Shown one piece after another: positions 1-9,671 of a DNA stretch of 64,000 nt; position 1 is the stretch's first letter; every line of letters begins with the position of its first letter. This stretch comes from Microbacterium gubbeenense DSM 15944. Lineage in GTDB: Bacteria > Actinomycetota > Actinomycetes > Actinomycetales > Microbacteriaceae. The stretch spans positions 332,260-396,259 of the forward strand of contig NZ_AUGQ01000001.1 in the NCBI RefSeq assembly GCF_000422745.1. Reading direction: 5' to 3'. The notes below the pieces were generated by a model, which had not been told where the DNA came from, searched no databases, and saw nothing but the letters and a program-made list of their open reading frames with translations. Made by a program: the position numbers and the translations under genes.

Positions 1-77
1 TTCCACACCGCATACCCGGCGAAGCATACGAAGAAGAATACGGCGAGCATCCACCAGATGACGATATTGGTCTTCAT
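1..77 (-). CDS. ctaF: Cytochrome c oxidase subunit IV CtaF, N-terminal part (cut by window edge)
   Basis: Only the first 25 codons are inside the window. The ATG (complement of 75-77) abuts the ctaD stop codon (TAG then ATG), so it is the next gene of the ctaC-ctaD operon. The visible start, MKTNIVIWWMLAVFFF, runs straight into a hydrophobic membrane helix. CtaF is the small actinobacterial subunit IV of the aa3-type oxidase and commonly follows ctaD. The identification rests on position and this short start; the rest of the protein cannot be seen. Confidence 0.75.
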   Translation of the reverse strand, partial: MKTNIVIWWMLAVFFFVCFAGYAVW

Positions 78-1796
78 CTACTTAGCCTCTCCCTCGAGAA
101 CCGGCTCGGCAACGCGCGTCGGGTCGTAATCGTCGAGCGACTCGGGGTGGTTCAGGTCGAAGGCGGGACGCTCGGAGCGAATGCGCGGAATCGACGTGAA
201 GTTGTGTCGCGGCGGCGGGCAGCTCGTGGCCCACTCGAGCGAGCCTCCGTAGCCCCACGGGTCGTTGACCGTGACCTTCGCGCCCTTGCGCGCCGTGATC
301 CACACGTTCAGGAAGAACGGAATCATCGACAGGGCGAGAATCATCGAACCGACCGTGGACAGCTCGTTCTCCCACGCCCAACCGGTCGATTCCTCCCAGT
401 CGGCGTAGCGACGAACCATGCCGTCGACGCCGAGCCAGTGCTGCACGAGGAAGGTCATGTGGAAGCCGATGAACAGCAGCCAGAAGTGCACGTATCCGAG
501 GCGCTCGTTGAGCATCTTCCCCGTCCACTTCGGCCACCAGAAGTAGAACCCGGCGAACATCGCGAACACGACGGTTCCGAAGACGACGTAGTGGAAGTGG
601 GCGACGACGAAGTACGAGTCGCTGAGGTGGAAGTCGAGCGCCGGCGACGACAGGATCACGCCGGTGAGACCGCCGAACACGAACGACACGAGGAATCCGA
701 GCGAGAACAGCATCGGGGTCTCGAACGTCAGCGATCCGCGCCACATCGTGCCGATCCAGTTGAAGATCTTCACACCCGTTGGAACAGCGATGAGCATCGT
801 CATGAGGGCGAAGAACGGCAGGAGGACGCCGCCCGTCACATACATGTGGTGCGCCCACACCGAGACCGACAGGGCCGCGATCGCGATCGTGGCGTACACG
901 AGCGTCTTGTACCCGAAGATCGGCTTGCGGCTGAATGCCGGGAAGATCTCCGAGACGATGCCGAAGAACGGCAGCGCAATGATGTACACCTCGGGGTGAC
1001 CGAAGAACCAGAACAGGTGCTGCCAGAGCAGGACGCCGCCGTTCGCGGGGTCGTAGACGTGCGATCCGAAGATGCGGTCGCTGGCCGCGGCCAGCATTGC
1101 CGCCGCGAGAACCGGGAACGCGATCAGGATCAGCAGGCTCGTGACGAGCGTGTTCCACGAGAAGATCGGCAGGCGCCACATCGTCATGCCGGGTGCGCGC
1201 ATCGTGATGATCGTCGTGATGAAGTTCACGGCACCGAAGATCGTTCCGAAACCGGAGATGCCGAGGCCGACCATCCAGAGGTTGCCGCCGACGCCCGGCG
1301 AGAACGAGGCGTTCGCGAGCGGCTGGTACGCGAACCAGCCGAAGGACGCCGCGCCCTGGGGCGTGAGGAATCCGGCGACCGCGATGAGCGAACCGAAGAG
1401 GAACAGCCACAGCGCGAAGGCGTTCAGGCGCGGGAACGCGACGTCCGGCGCACCGATCTGCAGCGGCAGAATCGCGTTCGCGAAGCCCGTGAACAGCGGC
1501 GTCGCGAACATCAGGAGCATCACGGTGCCGTGCATCGTGAACAGCTGGTTGTACTGCTCCTCGGTGGGGACGATCTGAATCCCGGGGGCGAAGAGCTCGG
1601 CGCGGATCAACAGCGCCATCACTCCGCCCAGCAGGAAGAAGATCACAGACGAGATCAGGTACATGTACCCGATCGTCTTGTGGTCGGTGGAGGTGATCCA
1701 CCGAACAACGATGTTGCCCTTCTCGCCCGTGCGCGAGCCGCTCAGAAGAGCAGCCTGCCGCGGAGGGAGCGGGGCCGAAGCCGTCTGGCTGGCCAT
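78..1796 (-). CDS. ctaD: Cytochrome c oxidase subunit I (aa3 type)
   Basis: Catalytic subunit of the terminal heme-copper oxidase in the cytoplasmic membrane; it reduces O2 and pumps protons. The protein has 572 residues, normal for the family, with about twelve hydrophobic helices. Metal ligands are visible: the heme a His in TMHGT near residue 89, the CuB/cross-link motif GHPEVY near 266, the CuB His pair in WAHHMY near 315, and HFHYVVF near 399, which binds heme a3 and heme a. The N-terminal extension before RWITSTDHK is usual in actinobacteria. The start lies 2 bp after the ctaC stop and the stop touches the ctaF ATG, giving a tight ctaC-ctaD-ctaF operon. Confidence 0.97.
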   Translation of the reverse strand: MASQTASAPLPPRQAALLSGSRTGEKGNIVVRWITSTDHKTIGYMYLISSVIFFLLGGVMALLIRAELFAPGIQIVPTEEQYNQLFTMHGTVMLLMFATPLFTGFANAILPLQIGAPDVAFPRLNAFALWLFLFGSLIAVAGFLTPQGAASFGWFAYQPLANASFSPGVGGNLWMVGLGISGFGTIFGAVNFITTIITMRAPGMTMWRLPIFSWNTLVTSLLILIAFPVLAAAMLAAASDRIFGSHVYDPANGGVLLWQHLFWFFGHPEVYIIALPFFGIVSEIFPAFSRKPIFGYKTLVYATIAIAALSVSVWAHHMYVTGGVLLPFFALMTMLIAVPTGVKIFNWIGTMWRGSLTFETPMLFSLGFLVSFVFGGLTGVILSSPALDFHLSDSYFVVAHFHYVVFGTVVFAMFAGFYFWWPKWTGKMLNERLGYVHFWLLFIGFHMTFLVQHWLGVDGMVRRYADWEESTGWAWENELSTVGSMILALSMIPFFLNVWITARKGAKVTVNDPWGYGGSLEWATSCPPPRHNFTSIPRIRSERPAFDLNHPESLDDYDPTRVAEPVLEGEAK

Positions 1797-1798
1797 GC

Positions 1799-2704
1799 TC
1801 AGTGTCCTTCCTCGGTCTCAGATGCAACCCCGTCAGTGCCGGTGAGGTTCTGGAGACGGTCATATGCGTCGTTGACGTCGCCGACGTTGCCCTGCGCCTC
1901 GAGATCGGCGAGGTATTGCTCGTACTCGGACTCGCTCACGACCTCGACGTTGAACAGCATGCGCGAGTGGTACTCGCCGCAGAGCTCCGCACAGCGGCCG
2001 TCGTAGTGGCCTTCGCGGGTCGGGATGAACGACCACGAGTTGTCGTGCCCGATGTACATGTCCTTCTTGTACAAGAAGTCGATGATCCAGAACGAGTGCA
2101 CGACGTCGCGCGACTGCAGGTCGATCGTGACCTTCTTGTCGACGGGCAGTACGAGCGTCGGGAGCGCGTCCTGATCGACGTCTCCGTTCGCGGCCGCCTC
2201 GGCCTGCGTGCCCATCGTGTAGACGGGCTCGCCGTCTGCGGTGGCACCGTCGTATTGGAAGTCCCACGCCCACTGCTTCGCGATCGCGGAGACCTCGACC
2301 TCGACCTCGTCGTCAGCCCAGGGCCGCTCGATCTCGGTCTGCTCCCGCACGGTGAAGGCGAACATGCCCATCACGAGGATCAGCGGCACCGCAGTGAAGA
2401 AGATCTCGATCGGCATGTTGTAGCGCATCTGCACGGGCAGGCCGGTCTGCCCCTTGCGGCGGCGGTACACGACCATCGCCCACAGCATGAGGCCCCAGGT
2501 GATCACTCCCACCAGCAGAAGCACGACCCAGGAACCGACCCATAGAGAGGCGATTCCTTCGGTCTGGTCCGTGGCAGGCTGTCCCGACTCCTCGAAGCCG
2601 GGGAGATAACCATGGAGCTCGGTGGGCGTGCAGCCGGCAAGTGCGACTGCAGCGGCAGCGATCACGGGGATCGCTGCCCAGCGGATTCGGCGTTTCGAGG
2701 GCAC
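1799..2704 (-). CDS. ctaC: Cytochrome c oxidase subunit II, lipoprotein (CuA)
   Basis: Takes electrons from the cytochrome bc1/c complex and passes them to CtaD through the binuclear CuA centre. A lipoprotein signal ends in ALAGC, giving a lipidated Cys at about residue 25. Two membrane helices follow (the [13 protein letters not shown] and [12 protein letters not shown] regions), then the periplasmic cupredoxin domain with the CuA motif [13 protein letters not shown] chose the GTG at 2704 (VPSKRR), because AAGGTG lies five bases upstream; an in-frame TTG at 2719 lies on the far side of that ribosome site. First gene of the ctaCDF operon. The protein is 301 residues long. Confidence 0.95.
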   Translation of the reverse strand: MPSKRRIRWAAIPVIAAAAVALAGCTPTELHGYLPGFEESGQPATDQTEGIASLWVGSWVVLLLVGVITWGLMLWAMVVYRRRKGQTGLPVQMRYNMPIEIFFTAVPLILVMGMFAFTVREQTEIERPWADDEVEVEVSAIAKQWAWDFQYDGATADGEPVYTMGTQAEAAANGDVDQDALPTLVLPVDKKVTIDLQSRDVVHSFWIIDFLYKKDMYIGHDNSWSFIPTREGHYDGRCAELCGEYHSRMLFNVEVVSESEYEQYLADLEAQGNVGDVNDAYDRLQNLTGTDGVASETEEGH

Positions 2705-2820
2705 GAACTCACCTTTCAAACAGGGATGTGGCTTCCTTCATCCTATGGCAAGCGCACACGCAGTTCATGCCACTTGCCCAGCGAGTTCGACAGTCCGTCG
2801 AAATTCACGGGAACGAAAGA

Positions 2821-2848
2821 CGCCCCGCATGCCGGGGCATGCGGGGCG
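2821..2848 (-). terminator. Rho-independent terminator after the ErpA-type gene
   Basis: A perfect 13-bp stem, CGCCCCGCATGCC with GGCATGCGGGGCG, around a GG centre. Read on the minus strand it follows the stop at 2863 and is followed by TCTTTCGTTC, so it should end the ErpA transcript before the ctaC promoter region (2705-2820). Confidence 0.85.
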
Positions 2849-2862
2849 TTTCTCATCGCTGA

Positions 2863-3228
2863 TCAGTGGAAGCTGTCACCGCACGCGCAGCTGCCGCCCG
2901 CGTTCGGGTTGTCGATCGTGAAGCCCTGCTCGGCGATCGTGTCTTTGAAATCGATCGACGCGCCGTCGAGGTACGGCACCGACATGTTGTCGATGATGAC
3001 CTCGACACCGTCGAAGTCGACCGTCTCGTCGCCGTCGAGGTAGCGCTCGTCGAAATAGAGCTGGTAGATCAGGCCCGAGCATCCGCCGGGCTGCACGGCG
3101 ACCCGCAGACGCAGGTCGTCGCGGCCCTCCTGCTCGAGCAGGCTCTTGACCTTGCCGGCTGCCGCGTCGGTGAGGCTGACGCCGTGCGCGTGGTCGGTTT
3201 CTGAGGCCGTCAGTGTGGTGTCAGTCAT
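2863..3228 (-). CDS. erpA: Iron-sulfur cluster insertion protein, HesB/IscA/ErpA family
   Basis: A-type carrier that binds and hands over Fe-S clusters in the cytoplasm. The 121-residue protein has a Fe-S biosynthesis domain from about residue 16 to the end. All three expected Cys ligands are present: one in QPGGCSGL and two in the C-terminal CACGDSFH. A GGGAG ribosome site stands before the ATG. Transcribed alone and closed by a strong hairpin terminator. Placement just upstream of the cytochrome oxidase genes recurs in actinobacteria. The choice between the names ErpA and IscA cannot be settled from sequence alone. Confidence 0.92.
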   Translation of the reverse strand: MTDTTLTASETDHAHGVSLTDAAAGKVKSLLEQEGRDDLRLRVAVQPGGCSGLIYQLYFDERYLDGDETVDFDGVEVIIDNMSVPYLDGASIDFKDTIAEQGFTIDNPNAGGSCACGDSFH

Positions 3229-3296
3229 TGTGAAGCTCCCTCTCGCGTCGTACGCCGCGTGCGGCGGTCTGTCTTCATCCTACGTGTGCTCACCGA

Positions 3297-4718
3297 TCAG
3301 AGGCTCAGCGCGCGACGGTTCAGTCGTGCGAGGAGCAGGGCCTCCGACCGGATGGCGTTCCGGAACGTGTCGATGTGCAGCGATTCGTTCGGGCTGTGCG
3401 CCCGCGAATGCGGATCCTCAACGCCCGTGACGAGGATCTGCGCGCCCGGGAATCGCTCGACGAGGTCCGAGATGAACGGAATGGATCCGCCGATGCCGTA
3501 GTCCACGGCTGCGCGCCCGTATCCGTCTGCGAGCGCACTGCGCGCGGCCTCGACCGCCCATCCGCCGGTGTCGACGAGCACGCTGTCGCCGAGGTCGACG
3601 TCGGTAAAGCTCAGGTGCGCACCGAACGGAGCGTGCTCGCGCAGGTGGCGCTCGAGGGCGGCGTACGCGCCGGCCGAGGACTGGCCGGGCGCGACGCGAC
3701 AGCTCAGCACCATCGTCACCTCGGGCGACAGGGTGTTGCTTGCGGAGGCGACCGAGGTGAAGTCGATGCCGGTGACGGTCACGGTGGGCTTGTTCCAGAT
3801 GCGCCCGAGCAGCGACCCGTCGCCGATGGGGCGCACCCCGTCGAGCAGCCCGGTCTCCTCGCGCAGCTGCGCCTCGGAATAGTCGGCCGTCTCCGCGTCT
3901 CGCACCGCGAGACCGTCGACGGCGACGGATCCGTTCTCGTCCCACAGCGTGGCGATCAGCGTCGTCGCGGCCATCATGGCGTCGGGCACCGCTCCCCCGA
4001 ACATTCCGGAGTGCGAGGCGTGGTCGAGCGTGCGCACCGTGAGGTGGAACTTCGCGTTCCCGCGCAGAGACACGGTGAGCGCGGGGGTCTCCGAGTCGAG
4101 GTTGCCGGAGTCGGCGACCACGATCACGTCCGAGCGCATGTCGTCGGCGTGCGCGTCGAGGAAGTTCGCGAACGAGCGCGATCCGTACTCCTCCTCGCCC
4201 TCGACGAACAGCACGATGCCGATCCCGAGGTCGTCGGATCCCACGGTCTCGGCGATCGCGCGCAGCGACGCGATGTGCGTCATGATGCCGGCCTTGTCGT
4301 CGGCGGCGCCGCGCGCGTAGATGCGCCCATCGCGCACGGTCGGTTCGAACGGAGGCGTCTCCCAGAGCGCGTCGTCGCCGGGCGGCTGCACATCGTGGTG
4401 CGCGTACAGCATGATCGTGGGGCGGCCGGGCTGCGCGCGTCGAACGGCGAGCACGCCCGGCTGGCCGAGCTCGGATCCGTCGTCGACCGGCTCCCGGTGG
4501 ATGTCGACCGAGTCGAACAGCCCGGTGTCGCGAGCGAGCGCGGCGACGCGCTCGGCACTGGCGACCAGCTGCGACTGGTCGAACGCGGGCCAGGCGATGC
4601 CGGGGATCTTGACGAGGGATCCGAGGTCGCCGGTCGCGGCGGGGAAGCCGCCCGCGACCGCCTCGAGCAGGGCCTCGTCCTCAGCGGAGAATGTGCCGTC
4701 AGGTGCCGTGGAACTCAT
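3297..4718 (-). CDS. M20-family dipeptidase (zinc metallopeptidase)
   Basis: Predicted cytoplasmic di-zinc peptidase cleaving dipeptides or related amide bonds. It has 473 residues and shows the M20 signatures in order: the first metal-binding segment LYAHHDVQPPG with its catalytic Asp, the bridging-Asp segment YARGAADDKAG, the catalytic Glu pair in VEGEEEYGSRSF, and a VVADSG segment. The insert between about residues 215 and 330 (SLRGNAKFHLTVRTLDHASHSG) is the lid/dimerisation domain, and the C-terminal metal His lies in DPHSRAHSPNE. It is divergent from the DUF3043 gene across 48 bases. The exact substrate is unknown. Confidence 0.9.
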   Translation of the reverse strand: MSSTAPDGTFSAEDEALLEAVAGGFPAATGDLGSLVKIPGIAWPAFDQSQLVASAERVAALARDTGLFDSVDIHREPVDDGSELGQPGVLAVRRAQPGRPTIMLYAHHDVQPPGDDALWETPPFEPTVRDGRIYARGAADDKAGIMTHIASLRAIAETVGSDDLGIGIVLFVEGEEEYGSRSFANFLDAHADDMRSDVIVVADSGNLDSETPALTVSLRGNAKFHLTVRTLDHASHSGMFGGAVPDAMMAATTLIATLWDENGSVAVDGLAVRDAETADYSEAQLREETGLLDGVRPIGDGSLLGRIWNKPTVTVTGIDFTSVASASNTLSPEVTMVLSCRVAPGQSSAGAYAALERHLREHAPFGAHLSFTDVDLGDSVLVDTGGWAVEAARSALADGYGRAAVDYGIGGSIPFISDLVERFPGAQILVTGVEDPHSRAHSPNESLHIDTFRNAIRSEALLLARLNRRALSL

Positions 4719-4766
4719 GCGGGTAATCTTAGGGGGATCTTCACGCTCCCCGACCCGAGGTTACCG

Positions 4767-5333
4767 ATGGCCAAGAACGCTTCTCCTTCCAGCGACGACG
4801 CAGCCACGCCGGCGCAGAAGACCGGTAAGGGACGCGCCACTCCGACGCGTGCCGAGCAGGAGGCGAAGCGCGTGCGTCCCCTCGTCGCCACGACGAAGGA
4901 TGCGAAGAAGGCCGCGCGCGGCGAGATGCGCGAGCGCCAGGAGCGGGCCCGCGTCGGCATGGCCAACGGCGAGGAGCGCTTCCTCGGCCCGCGCGACAAG
5001 GGGCCGCAGCGCCGCTTCGTGCGCGACTGGACCGACGCCGGCTGGCACCTGTCGGAGTTCCTCATGCCGATGATGGTGCTCGTGCTGCTGCTCTCGCTCA
5101 TGCCGGCCGCCTCGATGCAGTTCTGGGCGTTCATCGGCCTGTGGGTGTACATCATCTTCGCGGTCGTCGACATGTTCTTCCTCAGCCGTCGGGTGAAGAA
5201 GCTGGCCGCCGAGAAGTGGGGCGACCGTCGTGAGAAGGGCCTCGGTTGGTACGCGGCGATGCGTTCCATCCAGATGCGCTTCATGCGCATGCCCAAGGCG
5301 CAGGTCAAGCGCGGTCAGTACCCGCGCGGCTGA
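4767..5333 (+). CDS. DUF3043 membrane protein
   Basis: 188 residues. The first about 70 are very basic and rich in Lys, Arg and Ala (AEQEAKRVRPLV, KKAARGEMRERQERAR). Two close membrane helices follow at about 112-130 and 133-150 (FLMPMMVLVLLLSL and FIGLWVYIIFAVVDMFF), then a basic tail ending GQYPRG. This is the pattern of DUF3043, a family confined to actinobacteria with no known function. The open frame extends far upstream, but the ATG at 4767 is the first sensible start because earlier codons lie antisense to the dipeptidase. It converges with pyrD, with only 6 bases between the stops. Confidence 0.88.
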   Translation: MAKNASPSSDDAATPAQKTGKGRATPTRAEQEAKRVRPLVATTKDAKKAARGEMRERQERARVGMANGEERFLGPRDKGPQRRFVRDWTDAGWHLSEFLMPMMVLVLLLSLMPAASMQFWAFIGLWVYIIFAVVDMFFLSRRVKKLAAEKWGDRREKGLGWYAAMRSIQMRFMRMPKAQVKRGQYPRG

Positions 5334-5339
5334 CGCGGC

Positions 5340-6353
5340 TCAGCGCAGCCCGAGGTTGATCTCGCGCGCCCAGAACAGGCCGCGATAGATGAATCCGGTG
5401 TACCCCTGGACGAGCGTTGCGCCCGCATCCAGCCGCTCCTGCACGTCGTCCGGCGTTTCCGCGCCGCCGACCGAGATCACGCAGAACGACGGATCCGCAA
5501 CTGCACCGCGCACGAGCTTCAGGACCTCGAGCGAGCGCTCCTTCACGGGCGGCCCGGAGACCCCGCCCGCCCCCATGCGATCCACCTCGGCGTCATCGGT
5601 CGCGAGGCCGTCACGAGAGATCGTGGTGTTGGTGGCGATGAGGCCGTCCAGGCGCAGCTCTGCGGCGAGCAGCGCGACGGCTGTGACCTCGTCGTCGGGC
5701 AGGTCGGGCGCGATCTTGACCAGCAGCGGCGTCGCCCCGGCCGCTGCGCGCACGGCTTCGAGCAGCGGGCGCAGCGTCTCGACTGCCTGCAGCCCGCGCA
5801 GCCCGGGGGTGTTCGGCGAAGAGACGTTGACCGCCAGGTAGTCGGCGAGCGGCGCGAGACTGCGGGCGCTCGTCACGTAGTCGGCGACCGCATCGTCCAC
5901 CTCGACGACGCGGCTCTTGCCGATGTTCGCCCCGACGACCGCTCCCCTGCGTCGCAGCTTCGCGATGCGCTTCGCGGCCTGCGCGGCGCCGAGGTTGTTG
6001 AACCCCATCCGGTTGACGAGCCCGCGGTCGGCGACGAGGCGGAACAGGCGCGGCTTGGGGTTGCCGGGCTGCGGAATCGCGGTGACCGTTCCGATCTCGA
6101 CGTGGCCGAAGCCGAGCGCGTCGAGCCCGCGCACACCGACGGCGTTCTTATCGAAGCCCGCGGCGATGCCGAACGGCGTCGGGAACGTGAGCCCCAGCGC
6201 CTCGACGCGCAGCGACGGATCCGGCTTCGTGAGCGCGCGGACGAACGGCGCGACCGGCGCGGATCCCATGACGCGGATCGCAGTCATGCCGAGATGATGC
6301 GCGAACTCGGGATCGAGGCGCTTCAGGACGGTGCGGAACAGCAGATCGTACAT
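5340..6353 (-). CDS. pyrD: Dihydroorotate dehydrogenase, quinone-dependent (class 2)
   Basis: Oxidises dihydroorotate to orotate for pyrimidine synthesis and passes electrons to the quinone pool. The 337 residues carry an N-terminal helical membrane-associated segment (MYDLLFRTVLKRLDPEFAHH) typical of class 2 enzymes, then the FMN barrel with PTPFGIAAGFDKN, the NRMGFNNLG segment and NVSSPNTPGLR. In class 2 enzymes the catalytic base is a Ser, which fits the SSPNTPG segment. The true start is the ATG at 6353, 7 bases after the nrdR stop; a longer open frame runs upstream through nrdR. Probable nrdR-pyrD operon. Confidence 0.95.
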   Translation of the reverse strand: MYDLLFRTVLKRLDPEFAHHLGMTAIRVMGSAPVAPFVRALTKPDPSLRVEALGLTFPTPFGIAAGFDKNAVGVRGLDALGFGHVEIGTVTAIPQPGNPKPRLFRLVADRGLVNRMGFNNLGAAQAAKRIAKLRRRGAVVGANIGKSRVVEVDDAVADYVTSARSLAPLADYLAVNVSSPNTPGLRGLQAVETLRPLLEAVRAAAGATPLLVKIAPDLPDDEVTAVALLAAELRLDGLIATNTTISRDGLATDDAEVDRMGAGGVSGPPVKERSLEVLKLVRGAVADPSFCVISVGGAETPDDVQERLDAGATLVQGYTGFIYRGLFWAREINLGLR

Positions 6354-6360
6354 GTCGAGC

Positions 6361-6822
6361 TCATTCCTGAGTGGCGTCACGGTCGCGGCGCAGGTCTGCG
6401 ATCGCGTCTTCGAAGTCTTCAAGGGTCTCGAACGCGCGGTACACGCTGGCGAAGCGCAGGTACGCGATCTCGTCGAGTTCGCGCAGCGGGTCGAGGATCG
6501 CGAGGCCGATGTCGTTGGCTTCGAACGTGCTCTGGCCCGTCTGGCGCAGCGCCTCCTCGACCTTCTGGGCGAGGATCGCGAGGTCGCCGTCGGTGACCGG
6601 CCGGCCCTGGCAGGCCTTCCCCGCACCGATGATGACCTTGTCGCGCGAGAACGGCTCGACCGCTCCGGAGCGCTTCACAACGCTCAGGCTCGCGGTCTCG
6701 ATCGTCGAGAACCTGCCGCCGCACTCCGGGCACTGGCGGCGGCGGCGAATCGACAAGCCGTCGTCGGTGGTGCGCGAGTCGATCACGCGCGAGTCGGGGT
6801 GGCGGCAGAAAGGGCAGTGCAT
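6361..6822 (-). CDS. nrdR: Transcriptional repressor NrdR
   Basis: Senses dNTP/ATP levels and represses ribonucleotide reductase genes. The 153-residue protein has an N-terminal zinc ribbon with two CxxC pairs ([16 protein letters not shown] and [12 protein letters not shown]), followed by an ATP-cone domain from about residue 48 to 138 ([17 protein letters not shown]). Length and both domains are normal. It sits between hisD (7 bases upstream) and pyrD (7 bases downstream), all on the minus strand, so the three are probably cotranscribed. Confidence 0.97.
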   Translation of the reverse strand: MHCPFCRHPDSRVIDSRTTDDGLSIRRRRQCPECGGRFSTIETASLSVVKRSGAVEPFSRDKVIIGAGKACQGRPVTDGDLAILAQKVEEALRQTGQSTFEANDIGLAILDPLRELDEIAYLRFASVYRAFETLEDFEDAIADLRRDRDATQE

Positions 6823-6829
6823 AGCCCGC

Positions 6830-8149
6830 TCAGTTTAGGGCATCGCCCTTTGTGAATCGGGCGGAGACGGCCTCGCCGTGCGCGGGCAGCGACTCGGCGT
6901 CGGCCAGCGCGACGATGCGATCCGCGACCACGCCGAGCGCGTCGCGATCGTATTCGACGACCTGCTGCGGGCGCAGGAACGTGTATGCGCCAAGGCCCGA
7001 CGCATATCGCGACTGTCCCCCGGTCGGAAGCACGTGGTTGCTGCCGGCCATGTAGTCGCCGAGGCTCACCGGCGTGAACGATCCGACGAACAGGGCGCCC
7101 GCGTTCGTGTACGACGCCGCCGCGTCCCTCGCCCCCGCGACGTGCAGCTCGAGGTGCTCGGGCCCGTACGCATTGCTGAACCGCGCCATCGTGTCGGCAT
7201 CGTCGACGAGGACGATGGCCGACTGCGGGCCCGCGAGCGCCTCGGCCACGCGCGCAGCGTGACGGGTGCGCGGCTGGAGTGCCTCGATCTGGGTCTGAAC
7301 GCGCGCCGCGACGTCCGTCGAATCGGTCACGAGCACGGCAGAGGCCTGTTCGTCGTGCTCCGCCTGGCTGATGAGGTCGTACGCGATGAGCGCCGCATCA
7401 GCCGTGTCGTCCGCCGCGATGAGGATCTCGGTCGCGCCCGCCTCGGCATCCGTGCCCACCGCGCCCGCGACGACGCGCTTCGCGGCGGCGACGAAGTTGT
7501 TGCCCGGGCCGGTGACGACGTCCACGGGATCGAGGCCGAGCGACGCAACGCCGTACGCGAGGGCGCCGATCGCACCCGCGCCACCCATCGCGTATACCTC
7601 GTCGACGCCGAGCAGACCCGCCACCGCGAGGATGGTCGGGTGCACGCGGCCGCCGCAGTCGGCCCGCGGCGGCGAGCAGAGCGCGAGGCTCGCGACCCCC
7701 GCCACCTGAGCCGGCACGACGTTCATGATCACGCTCGACGGATAGACCGCCTTGCCGCCCGGGACGTACACGCCGGCCCGCCCGACGGGCTGCCAGCGTT
7801 GCGTCACGCGCGCGCCGGGCGCGATCTCGGTCGCGCGCGGCGCGGGCACCTGAGCGGCGGATCCTTCGCGCACGCGCGCGATCGACTCGTCGAGGGCGGC
7901 GCGCACGTCGGGGTCGAGCCCGGCGACCGCCTCTTCGATGTGCGATCGCGGCACGCGGATCTCGTGGCCAGATACGCCATCGAAGCGCTCGGCCTGCTCG
8001 CGCAGCGCCGATTCGCCCTCGGTGTGCACGGCGGCCACGATCTCCTCAGCGGCATCGAGCGCCGCGGCGCGCGCGGCACTCGCGCGCGGCACGGCGGCCA
8101 GCAGCTCGGCGGGCGTGAGGTTCTGCCCGCGCAGGTCGATTGTGCGCAT
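6830..8149 (-). CDS. hisD: Histidinol dehydrogenase
   Basis: Catalyses the last two steps of histidine synthesis, histidinol to histidine with two NAD+, in the cytoplasm; zinc enzyme. The 439 residues cover the full family length. The zinc and catalytic signature is visible in [17 protein letters not shown] and in GPEHLELHV; the NAD-binding segment [11 protein letters not shown] lies between. AAGGA eight bases upstream supports the ATG at 8149. No other his genes are in the window, so hisD stands apart from the rest of the pathway here, next to nrdR. Confidence 0.96.
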   Translation of the reverse strand: MRTIDLRGQNLTPAELLAAVPRASAARAAALDAAEEIVAAVHTEGESALREQAERFDGVSGHEIRVPRSHIEEAVAGLDPDVRAALDESIARVREGSAAQVPAPRATEIAPGARVTQRWQPVGRAGVYVPGGKAVYPSSVIMNVVPAQVAGVASLALCSPPRADCGGRVHPTILAVAGLLGVDEVYAMGGAGAIGALAYGVASLGLDPVDVVTGPGNNFVAAAKRVVAGAVGTDAEAGATEILIAADDTADAALIAYDLISQAEHDEQASAVLVTDSTDVAARVQTQIEALQPRTRHAARVAEALAGPQSAIVLVDDADTMARFSNAYGPEHLELHVAGARDAAASYTNAGALFVGSFTPVSLGDYMAGSNHVLPTGGQSRYASGLGAYTFLRPQQVVEYDRDALGVVADRIVALADAESLPAHGEAVSARFTKGDALN

Positions 8150-8177
8150 TCGAAGAGTCCTTACCGAGGAATGATTC

Positions 8178-8208
8178 GTCGCCCGTCGACGGCGCGTCGG
8201 CGGGCGAC
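8178..8208 (-). terminator. Hairpin between the membrane-protein gene and hisD
   Basis: GTCGCCCG pairs with CGGGCGAC, and an inner CGAC pairs with GTCG around GGCGC. It lies just after the stop at 8218 on the minus strand. There is no clear T run after it, so it may be only a partial or Rho-assisted terminator. Confidence 0.45.
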
Positions 8209-8217
8209 GCCGCCGGA

Positions 8218-9582
8218 TCAGCCGCGGGTGATGTTCGTCGTGTTGTGCAGGTAGCCGATTCGGCCGTCGTCATGTCGCATGACGAAGTAGGTGCCGCGAT
8301 CCTCGAGCACGAGCGCCCACGCGGTCGGACCGATGCTGTAGATCGGGCGTCCCTCGAAGTCATGCACGTCGCGCTGTTCGGGCGTGAGCGCCCAGAACGG
8401 CTGCGCGGCCGACGCCTGCTGCGGGGCCTCGGCCGGCTGCTGGTTGACCGGAAGCACCGTGGTGGCCGGTTCGGCCTCGTCACGCTGCTCGACCGCGGGC
8501 TGCGCGGCGGGCTCGTCGGCGGGGTGCGTCTCCTCGGTGGGCGCGGCCTCGGCCGGTTCCTCGGCGATCGTCTCCGAGACCGTGAGGTCTGCGGCGGGGA
8601 TCTCGTCGGGATCCTGCGCGTCGTCGCTATGGACGGGGGCCGGAGCGTCCTGAGCGGGCGTCTCGTCTGCCGGAGTCACGTCTGCCGGAGGCTCCTGCGC
8701 GGCGGGTGCTTCGTACGCGGCCGGTGCCTCGTACGCGGCGGGAGTCTCGTGCTGCGCGGGCGCGCCGCCGAACGGATCCTGCGCGGCGGGCGCGCCGTAT
8801 TCGGCCGGTACCTGCTGGGCCGGTGCCTGCTGCGCGGGTGCCTGCGCGCCCTGGGGCGGGTACGCATACGGCTGTCCCTGCGCGGATCCGGGCCACGGTG
8901 CCGGGGCCGGCTCAGGCTTCGGCGCGGCAACGATCGGGCGCGCCGGGCGGGCCGTCGCGTGCGCGGTGGTCTCCGTGCGGTTCGCGAAGTCCTCGGCGAA
9001 CGGCGGCACGAAACGAGCGACGGCGGTGAAGAACACGCCCGCCAGCGCGACGACGAACGAGATCCAGACGATGACGCTGATGCTGATCACACCGCCGCCT
9101 CCGCCGAAGAACCCGATCATGTTGTTCACGGCCGACGAGAGCTGGCCGAGGATGAGCCCGAGGTTGAGCCACAGGAATGCGGCGACCGCGAAGGCGACGG
9201 AGGCCACCTGGTCGACGCTGAGCGCCCCCATGAACTGCACGCGAGGGACGAAGCGACGCACGGCGATGAGTGCGGCCGCGACGACAGGGAACAGCACGGC
9301 TCCGAGCCAGGTGATGCCCAGCGACCACACCGAGGGGTTGATCCGGACGGTCTCGATCGTCACGGCGCTGAAGAACGACAGGACGAGGAGCGCGACAGCG
9401 AGCGCCATCACGATCCACTCGCGCAGCGTGAACGGCCCGAGACCGTGCTGTGCGTTCGCGGGAGGCTCGTTCACGACCTGGTCCTCAGACATCGCCTGCG
9501 CGACGAAGCGGGGCTGTGTTCCGGCCGGAGTCGCCTCAGGGGCGGCGTACTGACCCGGGTATGGCGCGTTCTGGTCACTCAC
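8218..9582 (-). CDS. Membrane protein of unknown function with long Pro/Ala/Glu-rich linker
   Basis: I do not recognise a named family. The 454 residues form three parts: four hydrophobic helices between about residues 55 and 205 (EWIVMALAVALLVLSFF, WLGAVLFPVVAAALIAV, FAVAAFLWLNLGLI, VIVWISFVVALAGVFF); a low-complexity linker of roughly 190 residues (PAPAPWPG, APAQQAPAQQ, ETPAAYEAPAAYEAP); and a compact C-terminal segment of about 60 residues (EGRPIYSIGPTAWALVLEDRG) that looks folded. I start it at the GTG at 9582, which has GAGAGGA a few bases upstream; an in-frame start 30 bases earlier has no ribosome site. It follows dnaE by 89 bases. Confidence 0.75.
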   Translation of the reverse strand: MSDQNAPYPGQYAAPEATPAGTQPRFVAQAMSEDQVVNEPPANAQHGLGPFTLREWIVMALAVALLVLSFFSAVTIETVRINPSVWSLGITWLGAVLFPVVAAALIAVRRFVPRVQFMGALSVDQVASVAFAVAAFLWLNLGLILGQLSSAVNNMIGFFGGGGGVISISVIVWISFVVALAGVFFTAVARFVPPFAEDFANRTETTAHATARPARPIVAAPKPEPAPAPWPGSAQGQPYAYPPQGAQAPAQQAPAQQVPAEYGAPAAQDPFGGAPAQHETPAAYEAPAAYEAPAAQEPPADVTPADETPAQDAPAPVHSDDAQDPDEIPAADLTVSETIAEEPAEAAPTEETHPADEPAAQPAVEQRDEAEPATTVLPVNQQPAEAPQQASAAQPFWALTPEQRDVHDFEGRPIYSIGPTAWALVLEDRGTYFVMRHDDGRIGYLHNTTNITRG

Positions 9583-9671
9583 TGCGACGTTCCTCTCCCT
9601 CACGCGCGACAATCGCGCCTTTCGATCTTACGCGGCACCGCCGGTGCGGACAGCCGGCCCAGCGGGCACCC

